From Byssothecium circinans (lineage: Eukaryota; Ascomycota; Dothideomycetes; Pleosporales; Massarinaceae), in contig ML976987.1 of the NCBI GenBank assembly GCA_010015675.1, positions 454,303 to 518,302 of the forward strand: 64,000 nt of DNA, in the 5' to 3' direction. The notes below the pieces were generated by a model. It did not search any database. It saw only the letters and a list, made by a program, of their open reading frames with translations, and was not told where the DNA came from. This document shows positions 11,301 through 24,560 of the stretch, piece after piece. Positions within the stretch are counted from its first letter, which is position 1. Each line of letters begins with the position of its first letter. The translations under genes were made by a program, and so were the position numbers.

Positions 11301-14300
11301 CGACACCAGCGCACCTGCTGCAGCGGCCTTGATGCGAACATCCCGCTCCTCCTTGATATCCTTGGCCTCTTTGAGGGTGGTCTCCACTTCAGCTTTCGTA
11401 ATTTCCAAGTTCGACTGGGCGACCATGCGTGCGGCTGGAGTCATTGACTTCTTCATCTTTTCAAATTGCGTTGTCAAAATCTTCTCAGCATCTGCGACGC
11501 CAAAGGCATATTGACTAGCAGCAGGATCGCCTTGGACAACCACTGCAATGTTGGGCATGTTCGTTACATGGCCATCGCGGAAAATGTTGAGCAAAGCGGT
11601 ACACTGGGTTCGCACGATCTGCAGCTTGGGGACGAGATCTTCATATGCAGTAGGCCGGTCTCCCTCCACAACAGGAAGTAAGGCTGCTGCAAACGCTTCG
11701 GCAAGAGCGTCCTTTGAAGCCAGCGACTTGCCAAATTCTTCCATGATCATTGCGGCGGTCAACTGTGTAGTAGAGTTGGACGAGCTGAGTCCCGGGAGCA
11801 ATTTAGTTCTGAACGTTTGCTCTCTAGACTCTTCGGGCCAAAGAGCCATCGCCTTCCCGAGCGCTCGAGCAGCAGAGGTCCTAGAGCGAATCATGACGTC
11901 TGAGCCAACGAGCTCGAGATCTCCGCTGATCATGGGACCGTCGACGTTGTGGGTGTGCGAAGACGAAGACGCAGTTGGAGTGTCTTCCTTGCCGACGCGT
12001 GACTTCTTACGCCTCTTCGCAGTTGGTTCCCCATTCGCCGGCGGCGTCGACCGCCGACTGGGTTGCATATGTGGTGGAGGACCGAACACCTGCCCAGATG
12101 GTCGGATGAGCAGAGAAAGATCCATCGGTACCGGGTGACGGGCCACGCCAATCGGTGTTAGAGAGAGTGGGATAATGGAGTCGAGAATGGGTGCCAGCTG
12201 CGTGGGCAACTGGCTGCTGCCAATATTCTCAATGACGGCATTCCACAGCTGGAGTGAAAGTTTGAGCACACCCTCGTTCCGTTCCAGGAGTATGTTCTGA
12301 AAGATGAGCTGCAACGCCTTGGTATCGATCCAGCCATCCGTGCCGGCATCGTCAATGTTAAGAAAGGTGACCAATGCTCGGAGCACGGCGGCACGCACGC
12401 TGGTGATGGTATGTCGGAGGAAGGGGAAGAGGCGGGGAACCAGCTCGTGGAAAGATTGCGATTCGTCGGTTTGTGCGTTCGCCTTCATGGCCGCAAGTAC
12501 TTGCGGGAAGCTGCAGAGCTTGGCCAAAAGATCCATAATGTAACCCGTGCTGGCGCTGAGATCGTCTTGCAAGCTTGACAGGCACGACCACACTTGGTTC
12601 ATGAGTTCTTGGAGCCTGTCCGGACGCATCTCAACAAACTCCTTGGCCACGGGTATGAGGGTTGCTGCACTGATGGCGCGGACATCGTCGTCCATATCGC
12701 CCAGTCCCTTGATGACAGCATTGAGAACACCATCCATAAGGTTACTGTCCTCCAGTAGGAGGTCGTTTCGTACGGCGACGAGATAGCGCAATCCAATCAT
12801 GCCGCCCTGGCAGACTTGCCAAGTCGCAGCATCTTGTTGCATGATCAAGCGCTGAAGGACGCTAAAAGTTGCAAGCACATTCTCACGTGAGAGATGTGGT
12901 AGCAGCGAACCCAATGTCTGGCCAGCGGTTTCTCGAATCGGCGCCACTGCATTGTCGGATGTGTAATCTGCAAATCGGTCGAGCATGAAAACACAGCATA
13001 TCCGGCATGCGATATCGTTGAGCCATTGTTGATTGAGGGCGTCGTTCTGAGCCAATGTCTTGCCCTTCAGTCGACCTGCGCCTCCACCATGAACCCGAAG
13101 GATCTCACGAAGGCCCATGGCCGCACCGTGTCGAACCTCCCAGGCGTGGTCGAACATCTCCACGCTTAGATACTCGCAAACCCGTTCGAAAGGCCATTCC
13201 AGGCCTTGCTCTTCGGCTTCGGTTTGGAAGGAAGACTTGTCGGGAATCGGTTGGCCCTTGAACTCTTTGACGAGACCCTCCGTATCGTCGCTGCCTTTTC
13301 GCTCTAAAGAAAAGTAGTCGCCAACACCTCCATCGCCATTCTCCTCCTTCGGCTCCTGTTTGATAGGATGAGGCTGGGATATTGGCGTCTGAGGGACCCC
13401 ATTCGATGTCTTGCGTTGGGGGCCGAGATCAACGATTTGGACTTTGTTGGCTTTGCCTGAAATCTCCTTTTTCGCTTTCCGCTTCAGCGCATTGAGCTGG
13501 CGTTTGCTGAGCTGACCTTGATCACCAGTGGTAGGAGTTCCCGGTGGTGGCGACGGCGCATATGCGGATGGCTGACTGTCCGCTCGTGATATGTCAGTGT
13601 CTAGACGGTGCATTGCGGGGGTTTTTACACCCGACGCTGATGCCGCGATGTCGCTTTCCGTGAAGAGATCAGCATCTGTATATTCGCCGCCGAGGCCAAG
13701 ACGTGCAGTCAGACTCTTCTTCTGGTGCTCCAGTCGGGCAGCGGGGTCCATGGCAGCGAGCTTATAGTCATACTCCTTGCCCGCACTACCGAGCAACGGT
13801 CGACCGAACTTGAGGATTGAGCCGAGTTCCAGCGTGCTGAGATGTAGTAGATCGGAGGCATCGTTTCCATTCTCGTGCTTGACGACGCCATTGCCATTTT
13901 CAGACTTGACGTGGGCGTGATTTTCAGACTTGATAGGCTCGTCGTCGGCGTTGGGATCGAACTTTTCGGCGTTGACGACGATACCACCTACAGCCTTGGC
14001 AGCAGCAACGCGCGTCTCCCAACTTCTCGAACGAAGATATGGAATCACTCGTGTCAGGAGGTTGAAGAGGTCTTCTGGATGTTGTTTCTGGACATCCGCT
14101 AGCTGATCTGCAGCCGTGTTTCGGATCAAGGCGGTGCTGCCTGTCTCGAGTAGCCTTGGCACGTGTTAGCGAGATGCATGTCGACGCGACGGGGAGCTGG
14201 TCGCCCAGGATATAGGCAGTGCAGTAATGACGAGCAACACGAGCAATCTTAGAGTAGTCGTCGTCGTCATGATAGCGTGTACAGAGAAATGCGGACAGTA

Positions 14301-14399
14301 CTTACGTCACAAGACGATCCAATCTCGTGCCACTATGCAGCATTAGCGGGCATCCTTCCTCAATATGCGGTAGACACGAAGCGAGTAAACATACCTCAT
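8382..14399 (-). CDS. MOT1: Mot1/BTAF1, TATA-binding-protein-removing Swi2/Snf2 ATPase
   Basis: Mot1 uses ATP to strip or redistribute TBP on promoters in the nucleus. Exons (minus strand) are 14395-14399 (5 nt, ATGAG), 14306-14332 (27 nt), 8764-14154 and 8382-8700; total 1913 residues, close to yeast Mot1 (1867). Joining them gives MSGTRLDRLVTLLETGSTAL, the expected family N-terminus. HEAT repeats fill roughly residues 30-800 and a DUF3535-type region follows. The ATPase carries CDDMGLGKTLQTL (Walker A, near 1340), LDEGHLIKN (Walker B, near 1448), LILSGTPIQNN, LGLNLTGAD and DRAHRIGQ (motif VI, near 1784). The last exon encodes an acidic C-terminal tail ending GFLGKMKA. All three introns are short with clean branch sites. 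No damage is seen. Confidence 0.97.
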
Positions 14400-17300
14400 T
14401 GTTGCGGTGGATGCGGGCGGCAGTTGCGCGTCCGTGTGTGCGTGATTATGAATTACGATTTGCGCCGGAAGAGCGAGCCATGGATAGAGTACATGCAGCA
14501 CTTGAGAGGTCGCTGTGTGAGTCGAAGGTGCACGTGCTGTTGTCTGTTGGAGTTATCACGTGATGGAGATGACTAAGGCGTGAGGCGGCCCCGGGAGGTC
14601 TGGTTCGGAGAGGAGATGTGGGCTGGCCGGCTATGTATGAGAATGTGCCTTTATAATTAACTGGGCTCTAGCGACGTGCTAGCCTTGGCGATGCGGCGCA
14701 CGGGCCATGGTTTCAGGAGGAAGGAAAATTCGACGCGTCGTCATTGCACATTGCACGCATCCCCACCGTTTTCTATTGACATTTTCATCTTCTTGCCATC
14801 TGCACTGCACCACTATTGCGACCCAAGTACGCGCTGTATTCTTCTTACTGCGACCTTCTGTTACCGTGCCGCGTCTTCTTTTACCAATCCGGACAGGTGG
14901 TCACAGCGTCGGTGCTAGCCGCTTCCATCACCGCCTCACTGCGCTACCGTCTACCCTCTATGTGAACATCTTGTTATCCACTCCTCCATCTCCATCTTGC
15001 AGTCCATCTTCTTCATGGAAAAGCCCACAGTATGCTCGTTCTTCATCTTGACCATCTTGCTGCAGCCTAACCTTACACGTCACATCTTCAACCACAAAGC
15101 AAAGCCTACCGACCCAACCACGCCAGGCATCCACAATACACAACAACGCCGCCGCCACTACCCACAAGGCTGAAGTGAAGGTACTACCACCAACGCCGCA
15201 CCGCCGCGCTCCTGGCCCGGACTCTCCTGTTTGTGCCGCCTGCGAAGATTCCCATCCATTGTCGCTGCTCCACGGCACGTCAAACGCTTCCCGTGCGATG
15301 TCAACGCAGATCCATGACAAGGGCCGCCCGGATGTCAGCGGACCTGCACGACCGCAATTTGATCAATCCCGTTGATCGACGTGCGGCTCCTGCTAGCGCA
15401 TGCAGCTATTCACGACCTCATCTCGCGCTTTTACAAGTCCTTCACCTTTTCATCACTGAAAATACAAAAGGTCCCTGTCTTCTGTGGTTGCTGACGTTGC
15501 GACAAGCTCTTCCTTGTGACACTCCTGTTGCAAGTCACACCTGCCGCCTGAGTCATTTCGTCATGAGCGCACCACCAATGAGCGCACCCATTAGTGTAAC
15601 AGCACTATAATTTCAAAAATCGAATTATCGCTTTGGGAAATGCCTGTCTGTACGACGCCAACTGTCAATAGAGCATTTACAATATACAAACGCGCTTGCG
15701 TTGAGAAGCTAAAGGCCCTTTGACTGACTTCTTATCGCACATCAAAGCTCTATTCCAGCACGTGCCAAATCTTGGGCAAAGGCTGTTGATAAGAACCTTG
15801 GAAATACACATTTCCAATTCTTCTGCATGCGTCCCAATTTTCTCCATCCGTCGGACATTGAATGGCGCGAAGTTTACCCAGCCACATGAGCGCAAACGGT
15901 GGTGGCTCTTTGGGACCGACGCGTCGTGCCATCGTTGGTCCGAGGTCGTGATGGCGGACTTCGTTCCTTGGGCTAGACAATCGCGCTCAGCTCATCACTA
16001 GACTACTTCGCATCGTCTCGGTCTTGACATGTGGAGGGAAGATTTCAAAGATGCGCGCCAGACGTTATCATCGAGACATGCGCACTCATCAACCTAATTT
16101 GGAACTCCCCATGGTCGATTTAACTAATACTTCTAAACGGTGCTCGCCAACATGTGAATGATGAAGGTGTAGTACTCTAAGCCAAACGCTGTGTAGCACA
16201 TCACGGTGTTTGATACGCACTCTTAAGCATACGAATACATGGGCTCTGGTGATATCCCACCCACCACACCATCAAGTCCAAAGCAAAGTATCGCGAACCT
16301 CTCGTGCCTCAAGGCCTTCAGCCTAATGCATGCCCTTTTTGCTTCTTTTAGCACAAACAGAAAGCATCCGCCCATCGACCCTTTTGGTAAAAAAGCATAA
16401 CGTTAAGTGATGAGTTATGTAGCGCAAGAGGTAAAAAGGTACAATGTAAGTCGTCTCTATACACGGGCATAGAGGAGATGTGAGATGGGAGGGAGAGAAT
16501 ATCCACACGTACGTAAGCCGCAATTCCTTCAATAACATCCACGCAAAAACCTCAACATTGAGCTTCACGGCCCATCACGCAAAGTTTATGCACACTAAGA
16601 ACAGCGGCGTAGCCACTCTCCCGGACACAATACTTCCAAAACCTCCGAGACGTTTGCGGACAAGCTTTGTATAGAACATCATTCCATTTGTAAAAACTAC
16701 ATACAGACCCCCCCCCTCAAAAAGCGGAGCTCGAAATCACTTCATGCTCAACGCCATCCCCATCCATCCCCCCCTTCATCTTATATATATGACCTTCTTA
16801 TCCCTCTTCTCCCAACTCCACCTGCTCACTCATGCTCCTCCACTTCATCCCCAGAGCCAAACGAAATACTCAGCCTCCCATCCATACACGTAATCATAAA
16901 GTCATATGCAGCAGCGAAAGCGGACGACTTGCCATTGAGAAACGAGCGTGGCCAACACCTAAACAGCAAGCAAATACACGAAGTGAGAGAAAATATGCTG
17001 ACCGGGCGCAACACAGTCATGACCGAGGTCGAGATCAAAGTCCGCCTCCACTGAAGATTTTCAAGCTTTGTATAAAAAGGACAGAGTGAGAAGTAGAGAG
17101 GTTGCAGTCCAACTTTGGATCTGGAAGGGAGTGAGAGATGGAGAGTAGGAAAGAAGGAAATTATATCATCTACATTCGAATATGCACCCCGTCCTCAGAA
17201 CGATTCGACTGATTCCAGTCTCGTCGCTCAAGAAAGATGAGGATTTGCAAGTTTGTGGGGAATTGTAAAGCAATGTAAGCAATGAAATCATGGAAAAAGC

Positions 17301-17600
17301 CGGTCTCTCGACAGATAGAAAAAACGCCCGTGAACACCAGTCTTGGTGAAGACCAAGACACTCAGAAAAACAGCCAGACATAAAAAAATGTCGAGAGACC
17401 CAGGTATGGGTATCCTGCCGTAACCGTATCTTCCATCCGCAAGGGCGTTGTCGTCGTCATCTTCGTAATCCAGTGCCGCTCCACAAGCTTGCAACACTTC
17501 TCTATAAAAGATGTGTGCAAATGCGGCCCTGGCACTGACTGTACCGTTCATTGTTGTGGGAGTATGCCTACTCAAGGTAGTAAACCCTCCTTCGCTGACA
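14400..17600. other. Long intergenic region, no gene seen
   Basis: These 3.2 kb contain the MOT1 promoter and the 3' flank of the J-protein gene. Open frames (for example 14958-15320 minus) are short, have no recognised motif and lack splice-supported extensions. A poly-C run and CT-rich tract lie near 16705-16800. No tRNA, snRNA or repeat could be recognised. Confidence 0.5.
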
Positions 17601-19582
17601 CTAATAAACAGAAGTAGCGTGCCTACCCAAAGTAGGCTTAGCATACTCTCGATCCCTCCCCACAGTGTCGCGTCCCCTCGGCGCACTCCACCGAATATCC
17701 TCGGGCCCAATCTTTTGCGCATAAGATACCTTCTCGGGAGAGAAGCTGGTTTGGCGGCGCGCGTTTTCTTGTCGAGACGACTCGGCTCCGATTTCACGGT
17801 AAAGGGGGCGTTGTCGCCCACGGTCTTCGGTTCCACGACTTGGGCTTACGTTCATGGTCTGGGAGCGACCGAGGGGGGGAGGGACCATGGAGACTTTAGG
17901 TGCGGCTGTAGTGTAAGTGGGTGTTACTTCGACCGGGCGGTTGGGTCCCATGGGAGGACGACTTAGGGGTGATGCTAGTTCAAAGTCAGCAGTGTTCAGC
18001 AAACAGAGAGATATCAGTACGTGATGGTCGGAGGTTGCGGGAAGATTGGGTCGGGTATACGGGGACAATCTGGGGAAAGGACAGGAATCGGTGCATGGGA
18101 GCTAGAGAATAGCGTACGAGAACGGCCGCGGTGACGGCTCGAGTCGGGCAGGACGTAGCTCGGTTCACGAGTGGTCTTTGCCGGTTCACGAGTAACTGTG
18201 CGGTGGCCATTCGCCACATTCGCATCCTCTGGTGTCAAACGGACGCCACCACCAGGGGTCGTGTAAGTGTAATACTTGGTAGTCATAGGTGGCGGCACTG
18301 TAGGAAATGATTCAGGGCTACTCGCTCCAGAGTCATGCGGTGTGACCGATTCGCGAAGACCAGACGGACGCGACGGAGTCGGTTCCTTCCTGCGTGACGA
18401 ACTGTGAGCGGGCATCGTCTCGGAGCGACGAAAGGCAGGTGGAGGCGAAACTTCACGTCGATGAGATGACTCAGTGTAAGATCGCTGGGGCGCTCCGCGA
18501 GACGGTACGTGGATATCGGCTGGCGAGGAGGTCGATTGCTTGAAGCTTGGGATCCTACGGTCATCACTGTCCCAATCCACGATCTGGATATCTTTGCGGT
18601 CTCGGTCGCGGCCAGACGACGCAGATGAGCGTTTTTCGGGACGGGCTGACGACCTGCGAGGATCGCGTCGTGAGCGGCTCTCGCTATAGTACTCTGGGCG
18701 GACGTCTCGCGACGATGTTGTCCGGCTTGGGGATGGCCGTTCGGCCTCAATCTTTGAACGGTGGATGTAGCGAACAGCGTCGTTCTCCATCTCGCTCAGC
18801 TTCCGTGAACGGTCAGCACGATCGTATTTGTCGTCGTAGGAACGACGTTCTTCCGCTTTGCGTCGAGCGTCGGCAGCGGCTCTGCGAATATCCTCGGCAT
18901 CCCTTTCTTTGCGGGCATCTTCGCTGCGTCTCCTATACTCAGCCTCGTAGCGTGCCTTCTCATCAGCAGAAGACTCGCTCTCGGCTGAAACATATCTTCG
19001 GTCGCGACGTTCCTCCTTGTCGCGAGACTTCTTGGGGTCAGATCGTGTCCGGTCTGCAGAGACCCTAGTCACTTTGATCGGAACTTCCTTTTCGCGTGAG
19101 GTCCTGGGGGAGCTGTGCTTGGGGTATGCTTCGTAGGTATCGTACTTGCGTGAGCGCTCTTCGCTGTAGCGGTCGTACCGGTCGTCGTAGGATCGCGACG
19201 ACGGCTTGTGCTCTTCGTAGCGGTGGGCTCCGGTCGACGAGAAGGTTGCTCCGGCCGGTGCTTGGGTGCGTGTCTCGTAACGAGCAGTCCTGACTTCAAC
19301 GGTCGGTGCGCCTCCGTTCCTGGCCGCCTTTTCTCTTCGCAGCATCTCCAGGTGGGCCTCCCTATCGTAGCGTTCGCGCTTGTCCTCCTCCCCAATGACC
19401 TCATACGCCTGCTGTATCTTGTGGAACTCCTCCCGCTTCTGTGCCTTTAGCGTCTCGTCGGTGACCTTGTCCGGGTGGCATTTGAGGACCAACTTGCGAT
19501 ATGTCGACTTGATGAGGGCCTGGTCGGCATCTTTGGGTAGCCCGAGGGCCTTGTACGGATCGGGGGGCAGCATCGACTCCAT
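17601..19582 (-). CDS. J-domain (DnaJ/Hsp40) protein with long Arg/Ser-rich tail
   Basis: The start ATG is at 19582. A J domain occupies residues about 9-75 (PYKALGLPKDADQ, then KCHPDKVTDE with the HPD triad, then YEVIGEEDKRERYD), which stimulates an Hsp70 ATPase. Beyond it lie some 550 residues rich in Arg, Ser, Glu and Asp, with alternating RS/RD/RY stretches, likely disordered. There are no Gly/Phe or zinc-finger regions, so this is a class C J-protein. An intron is needed near the 3' end. The best join in phase is 18061|17974 (GTATAC donor, TTTGAACTAG acceptor), giving 631 residues ending HATSVY; the donor is uncertain. Possible links to RNA processing rest only on the RS-like composition. 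Confidence 0.85.
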
Positions 19583-21370
19583 GGCTCGCGGTTTGGGTGA
19601 ATACTTTGTGTAGCTCTACCGGAGGGGTGTGGTGTATGTGATGGCGGTCGGGGCCACTCACTGAGGGCCCTAGGCTAGTCTGCAGATGTCGCGGGATGAT
19701 GCCAGTCAAGTGGCGGTGGTGCGTGGCGCCGATCAGGTACTCAGGTCCTGCGGCAGGAGCAGACGGACAATGTGGTATTGTTGTTGCGATTGTCAACGAT
19801 GGACAAACGGGCGTCGTTCCGTGCAGCCTGGGTATTTAATGAGAGGCAGAGTCGTTGCGACGTTGGGGGTGGAGTGATCGCGATGGCCTGTCCTGTTCCG
19901 TGTGAAGTGGAGGTGGGTGACGAGGTCGGGTGCTGAGTCAGGCGTGCGGGAGTCTCCCCCTGGCGAGCGTCGCAGAGGAAGACCGGCGAACTTCGAAGGC
20001 TGTGCCAAATGTCTCCGTAATGCTAGACTAATAAGGCCTGAATCAGCGACGCGGCCGTCGCAGGCGAAGGGCTGCGGCTTTGGATTTGCTTCCAGAACCA
20101 CCTTCCAAGGTTTGTTATGGCGGGTGGTGGTCGGCCGAGTGATGCACAAGTCGGGTGAAAGCGGTGAAGACGTCACAGTTGCAGTGTTGCGGACGAAAAT
20201 GGCGCCCAGACGCGGGATGACGGTCGGATGGTGGATTGAGCAGAGGCTTGAGAATAGAATGGTAGAATGGAGATGGTAGCCCACGGGATGTGGTAAGCCT
20301 GCGGACAGCTGGAGGGTTGACACTGACAGGCGTGAAGTGGGAGTAATATGGGGACGACAAGGCTCCTCTGCGTCTGCATGCGAATGGAATAGAAGCAGGA
20401 GGAGTATGTTGCGAACGGGGCTGCTGCGCATTTGCATTTGCTACACTGCCCCTGCGCGCCCAAGACCAGAAGCAGCAGCACGCAGCACGCAGCATCCGAG
20501 ACCCAAGCCTTCAAGGTCCGTCGCCCACTACCGTTGCGGTGCTGCTGCGACAGCTGCTGATGCATTCACCAGCTCTTGGTGTAGCAGCCACGGGGGATCG
20601 AATCGAATCGCGCAGGCCGCTGCCAACAATCCAGCAATGCACGCATGCAGTCTACTACCCAGTGCCTCCACAGCGGCTAGAAACACACGCCCAATCATCT
20701 CGAGCTTCGCGTGCAACTCCAGCAAGGAATGTTTCGGGACCTGCTTTCTGATAGGCACGAAAGACACTCACCTACTTGCACCTGCAGCGATCCAGAATCT
20801 CAACAAAGCATTCCACGAGTCGATGAAGCAACGGGACCACCAATGAGAAAATGCACGCAGAAATGCCATCAAGAATAATGATCACACTCGGGGGGCACAT
20901 GGATGCCCGAGACGGCGTCGCGGGAGACATGGGATGATCCATCACGAGGCGGCGCCGCCTCCAACGCTGCCCTCAATGTGTCTGTCTCGCCATGTTGAGG
21001 ACTGGCAGGCCTGGCGGTTGCATCGCCAGGCAGACGTTATCGATACATAGCGACCGTCGCGACAGGGCGGAATGTCGATAAGACGACGGTGCGGGGACGG
21101 CGGGGCACTAAACCTACCATGAGGGGGCCCACCTACCACGCCCACCAATCGCGGCACCTTCTCGATGCCCTACAGTGCCTACACCACCAATACCGAGCTT
21201 TACGTGGGAGCCCTTGATTGACCGGAAGCCATGGAGAGCATTTGAGAAGAATCTCCAGCGCGAATACAATGAGATCATTCAGATCGTTGGGTATGCTGTG
21301 CTGGCCTGCTGTCCTACCTACATCATTCTACATCTCCTTTCCTCTCGGCGCTCCATCATCTCAGCTTCTA
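19583..21370. other. Intergenic, no gene seen
   Basis: This is the upstream region of the J-protein gene and downstream of the phosphoesterase. It contains an AGC-type microsatellite near 20465-20490. Overlapping frames on both strands are short or low-complexity. A plus-strand frame from about 21175 was weighed and rejected. Confidence 0.5.
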
Positions 21371-22608
21371 TCAGCTCCACGTCGGCAGATCGACGTCAAC
21401 GACGATGGGCTTGTTCATATGCGTCGTTTTCCTGTCGATGCGCGGGCCCAGAAACGCCGCGTTGATCACAACCGTCTCCTTCCTTTCAATATCATCCACG
21501 TCTCCTTCTCGCAATTCGATATCGTCAACGCCACTACTTCCTTGGTATTCGAATGTGCCTCCTGACGCCCTTGCCTCATTATCCACGGCGGGGCGTGAGG
21601 TTGATTTAAGAACAGGCACAGGCTGAAGGATTTCAGGCACATCAGGCTGGCCCCCACAAGCAGTCCCTCCCCCGCCTTGAACGCCCTGAACTACACCACG
21701 CTCGGGTATTAGATTCGACTCCATCTGACATGTCAGCCTACCCTGATTCCCCAAGCGCCGCCCTCCCTTCACACTCAGATTGACCAGTGACTGTTTCTTA
21801 TTCCCCTCTCCAGCCCCAGGATCCTCCCATCCTTGCACGTCCTTCACCAGTCCTCCATTTCTCGAGGAAGTAAGAAAGTCGTTCCAGCGCACACATTCGA
21901 CGCCACGTGCCTCATGAATATGACCGCAAACGGCCAGTATTGGTCTGACGCGGTGTAGGGCGTTCAAGAGGAATTCGCAGCCTACTCGGTTATCTTTGGT
22001 AGCCTTGTCACGATGGCCCTTTGGCGGGGTATGTGTGACTACAATGTCGGTGTCGGGGGGGATGGCGCTCCATAGCTTCGGTGCTTCTGAAGGTGTGTAT
22101 TGGAAAGCCCAATTAGAGACCTTGGGCGTGCTTGGGCTGCCGAAGACTTTGAAGCTAGTGTATGGTCCTTGGGAGTCGGTAAGGTATATGGTTGCAGCCT
22201 CGTTTTCCAGATAAGTGATGGATTTCGACTCCGTGAACAATTTCCTACATTGGTCCGGATCTTGAGGACGAGGATAGGGCCGTGATGAGCCGTATTCTCT
22301 GAAAAAGGGAGCGTCGAGTGTAATGTCGTGATTGCCTGCACATGACTCATCAACACATGTCCTGTCCCTTTCAACAACTCCCCTCGTTCTAGGAGGAAGA
22401 ATGAACACATACCAGCGACAACAATCTTCGCCTCGAAATCCGCCTTCTCCAACCACGCCGCCGTCTTCTGCAACTCTTCAAAGCCTCCCTGGTTTGTCAA
22501 GTCGCCAGCATGGATCAGCACGTCGCCTTTGGGTAGCTTGGGCGTCTGGCCATGGGTATCTGAGATGCATACGATGCGCGTTTTGCGCATTTGCCGTTGG
22601 GCTGCCAT
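21371..22608 (-). CDS. Calcineurin-like metallophosphoesterase
   Basis: Exons are 22413-22608 and 21371-22335; 386 residues. All metal-binding motifs of the metallophosphoesterase fold are present in order: CISDTHG (D-x-H, residues about 14-20), LIHAGDLTNQG (GD), GNHD across the splice junction, VVTHTPPKGHRD, and VCGHIHEARG (GHxH). This is the MPPED1/239FB-like fungal class acting on an unknown phosphoester, probably cytosolic (no signal peptide seen). A hydrophilic, Gly-rich insert follows the GHxH motif and the protein ends with a VVDVDLPTW segment. The intron starts GTATGT and ends GTGCAG, splitting the Gly codon of GNHD. Confidence 0.92.
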
Positions 22609-23782
22609 GCTTGGCTTTTACGTTGGTTCCGGTGTAAGGGAAACTAGTAGGTGACGGTGGTGTGCTAGTTCAAAGGTTGGAAGGTTCTCTAGTTGAGTAC
22701 AGTATTTAGTTGAAGTGAACCGCTCAAAGATATATGGACATGGCAAAATCACATTCTTCTGCTGTTGCCTACGCTAGCTGCCGGCCTTCAGATGCTTTTG
22801 GAGAAAGGTCGCAGATGTTGCATATGACTCCTTGCTCTGTTGGAGATGACTCCCCCAGACCAGAGTACCTAACTATATACCGCACGACTAGCCCTTCTTC
22901 AAGCCAGTGGACATCCCTAACCTAAAGAGATCGACGACTATATTAGATCAGGAGCTAGCGCCATCTATGCCCTCACGAATGTCCGATCGGAAGGTCAGTC
23001 CTCTTTCTTCGATTTCTTTTTCTCAACAGTTGCTCCTGAAAAAAAATTAATCACCAGGACAGAGTCCTCGCCTTTGCGAGCTATTCTCAACTTCACCGGT
23101 AGCTCTCTGCGCCACACTTCGTACCTCGGTCCGACAAGAGAGCATCGCCACACCTGAAATATTTGCACAATCCCATCCATGGACCGAGGTTCTTCCCTTC
23201 AGGGAAATCCCTCGTACACACTGAAAACGTAAGAGATCCGAGACCGCCAAGATGTATGAGCGAGAACGAATCATTCAAGCTCATTCCCTGCACAACTCAA
23301 CACCACCCGTTCCCCCTCCACAGCTGGAAAGTTATCATAATCCAACGACTCTTACACGGCGTTGAAGTCGTAAGCCGCGAATCTATGTAATACCTATGTA
23401 AGCGGAAGTAAGACGCAGGCATCGATGCCCCGGGCGCGGTAAGGCTGTGGCGTCTTACTGGGTGGAGTTCAGCTGGAGAGATACGCGAGGGTGGAAGCTT
23501 CAGCGCTCACCGCAAGATGGTGTAAGACAATCGGAAATGGAAAGTGTCGTAGGGTTGCTGATGTTTTACTGCATGCGGGGTAGCTAGGGAAGAGTGGCAC
23601 GGAAACCATGAGTTCTGTATGATGAAGAGGGTGAGCACAATACTAGAGCACAAGTCTAAGGACTGGTTCCAAGCTCTGAAATTGGTAAAACCTATCCAGA
23701 CTGCTGACACATGACTGTACCGCTATACCTAAGCCCTTGATTTGGTCAAATTCAGGAGCGCTTCTCCTGCTCAAAATTCGTA
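22609..23782. other. Intergenic, no gene seen
   Basis: This is the promoter side of the phosphoesterase gene and the 3' flank of the next minus-strand gene. Only short unrelated frames are present. Confidence 0.5.
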
Positions 23783-24560
23783 TCACACACCCTGCCCATT
23801 CATAGCAGCAACTCCTAGCCTGGCCAACTCCAAATCCCATTCCATCCTCACCTTCCCGACATCGAGCCTTCCTTCCTCGTTCCGGAATGTCCGCTTTGGT
23901 TCAAAAACCTGGTACCTTGGCTTCGTGAGCTCCTCGGCCATATACTTTGGCCAGTTTTCCCACAATACCCACGTTTGGCTGTATTTACGGCCTTCTTCCC
24001 GAGGCGAAATTTGGATCTTGCGGACCGCAAGCCAGAGGTTACTGGGTGCTGTTGAAGTATCAAAGCGCGCGAAGACGGCAAGAGCGGTTGGTGGCGCCCA
24101 CACTACTGAAGGACGCAGAGGGTGGTAAATACCGACGAAGGGGGTGTTGATGAGAATTGCTTTTTCGAGAACTAGGAGCGGGCCGCGGGACTTGAATGAA
24201 CGGATTCTGGGCGACGAGCACAAAGTCAGTGTGGTTCATCCAAAAGCCACTCCTCCTTGGAATCCACGTGCAAGCTGCTCACGGTATGTTTTGAGTCCAA
24301 TACAAGTATCCCGGGGACAGGCTGGTGACTTGTGTCGCGGTAGGAGGACTATCGGTGGAAGGTGTGCCATTATTTTGCTCGGTTTGCGTGGTCGTGCTGG
24401 CGTTGTTCTGGCGTGAGTAGTGGCGAAGAGGAATATCTTGGAGACCGCAAAAGGTACTTGGAGAGTGATCGGATGATGGAAGTGGCGAGCCGGCACCTGA
24501 GTACTTCGAGGCGCTGGCTTTAATGGCTGCGTGAAGCGAGAGGGCTGGCGTCGGTGTCAA
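23783..24560 (-). CDS. Uncharacterised protein, 5' end unresolved
   Basis: Two frames join in phase across an intron at 24207-24282 (GTGAGC donor, CGCCCAG acceptor): exon 24283-24560 and exon 23783-24206, about 233 residues. The junction gives YWTQNIP followed by IRSFKSRGPLLVLEKA. The second exon looks like a compact domain with VWAPPTALAVFARFD and WVLWENWPKYMAEEL. The first exon contains no methionine, so the start must lie upstream. One possible join uses a GTTGAA donor near 24645 and an ATAG acceptor near 24604, leading back to an ATG at 24811, but that donor is unusual. The Ser/Thr-rich first exon, low in acidic residues, could be a mitochondrial presequence (inference). The family is not recognised. 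Confidence 0.55.

Noticed and set aside
14958..15320. 120-codon minus-strand ORF in the MOT1 upstream spacer
   Set aside because: No recognisable motif, mixed composition and no neighbouring exon.
21175..21465. Plus-strand frame overlapping the phosphoesterase 3' end
   Set aside because: It starts at a non-ATG codon and runs antisense into a confident gene. The first 40 residues look plausible but no downstream exon fits.
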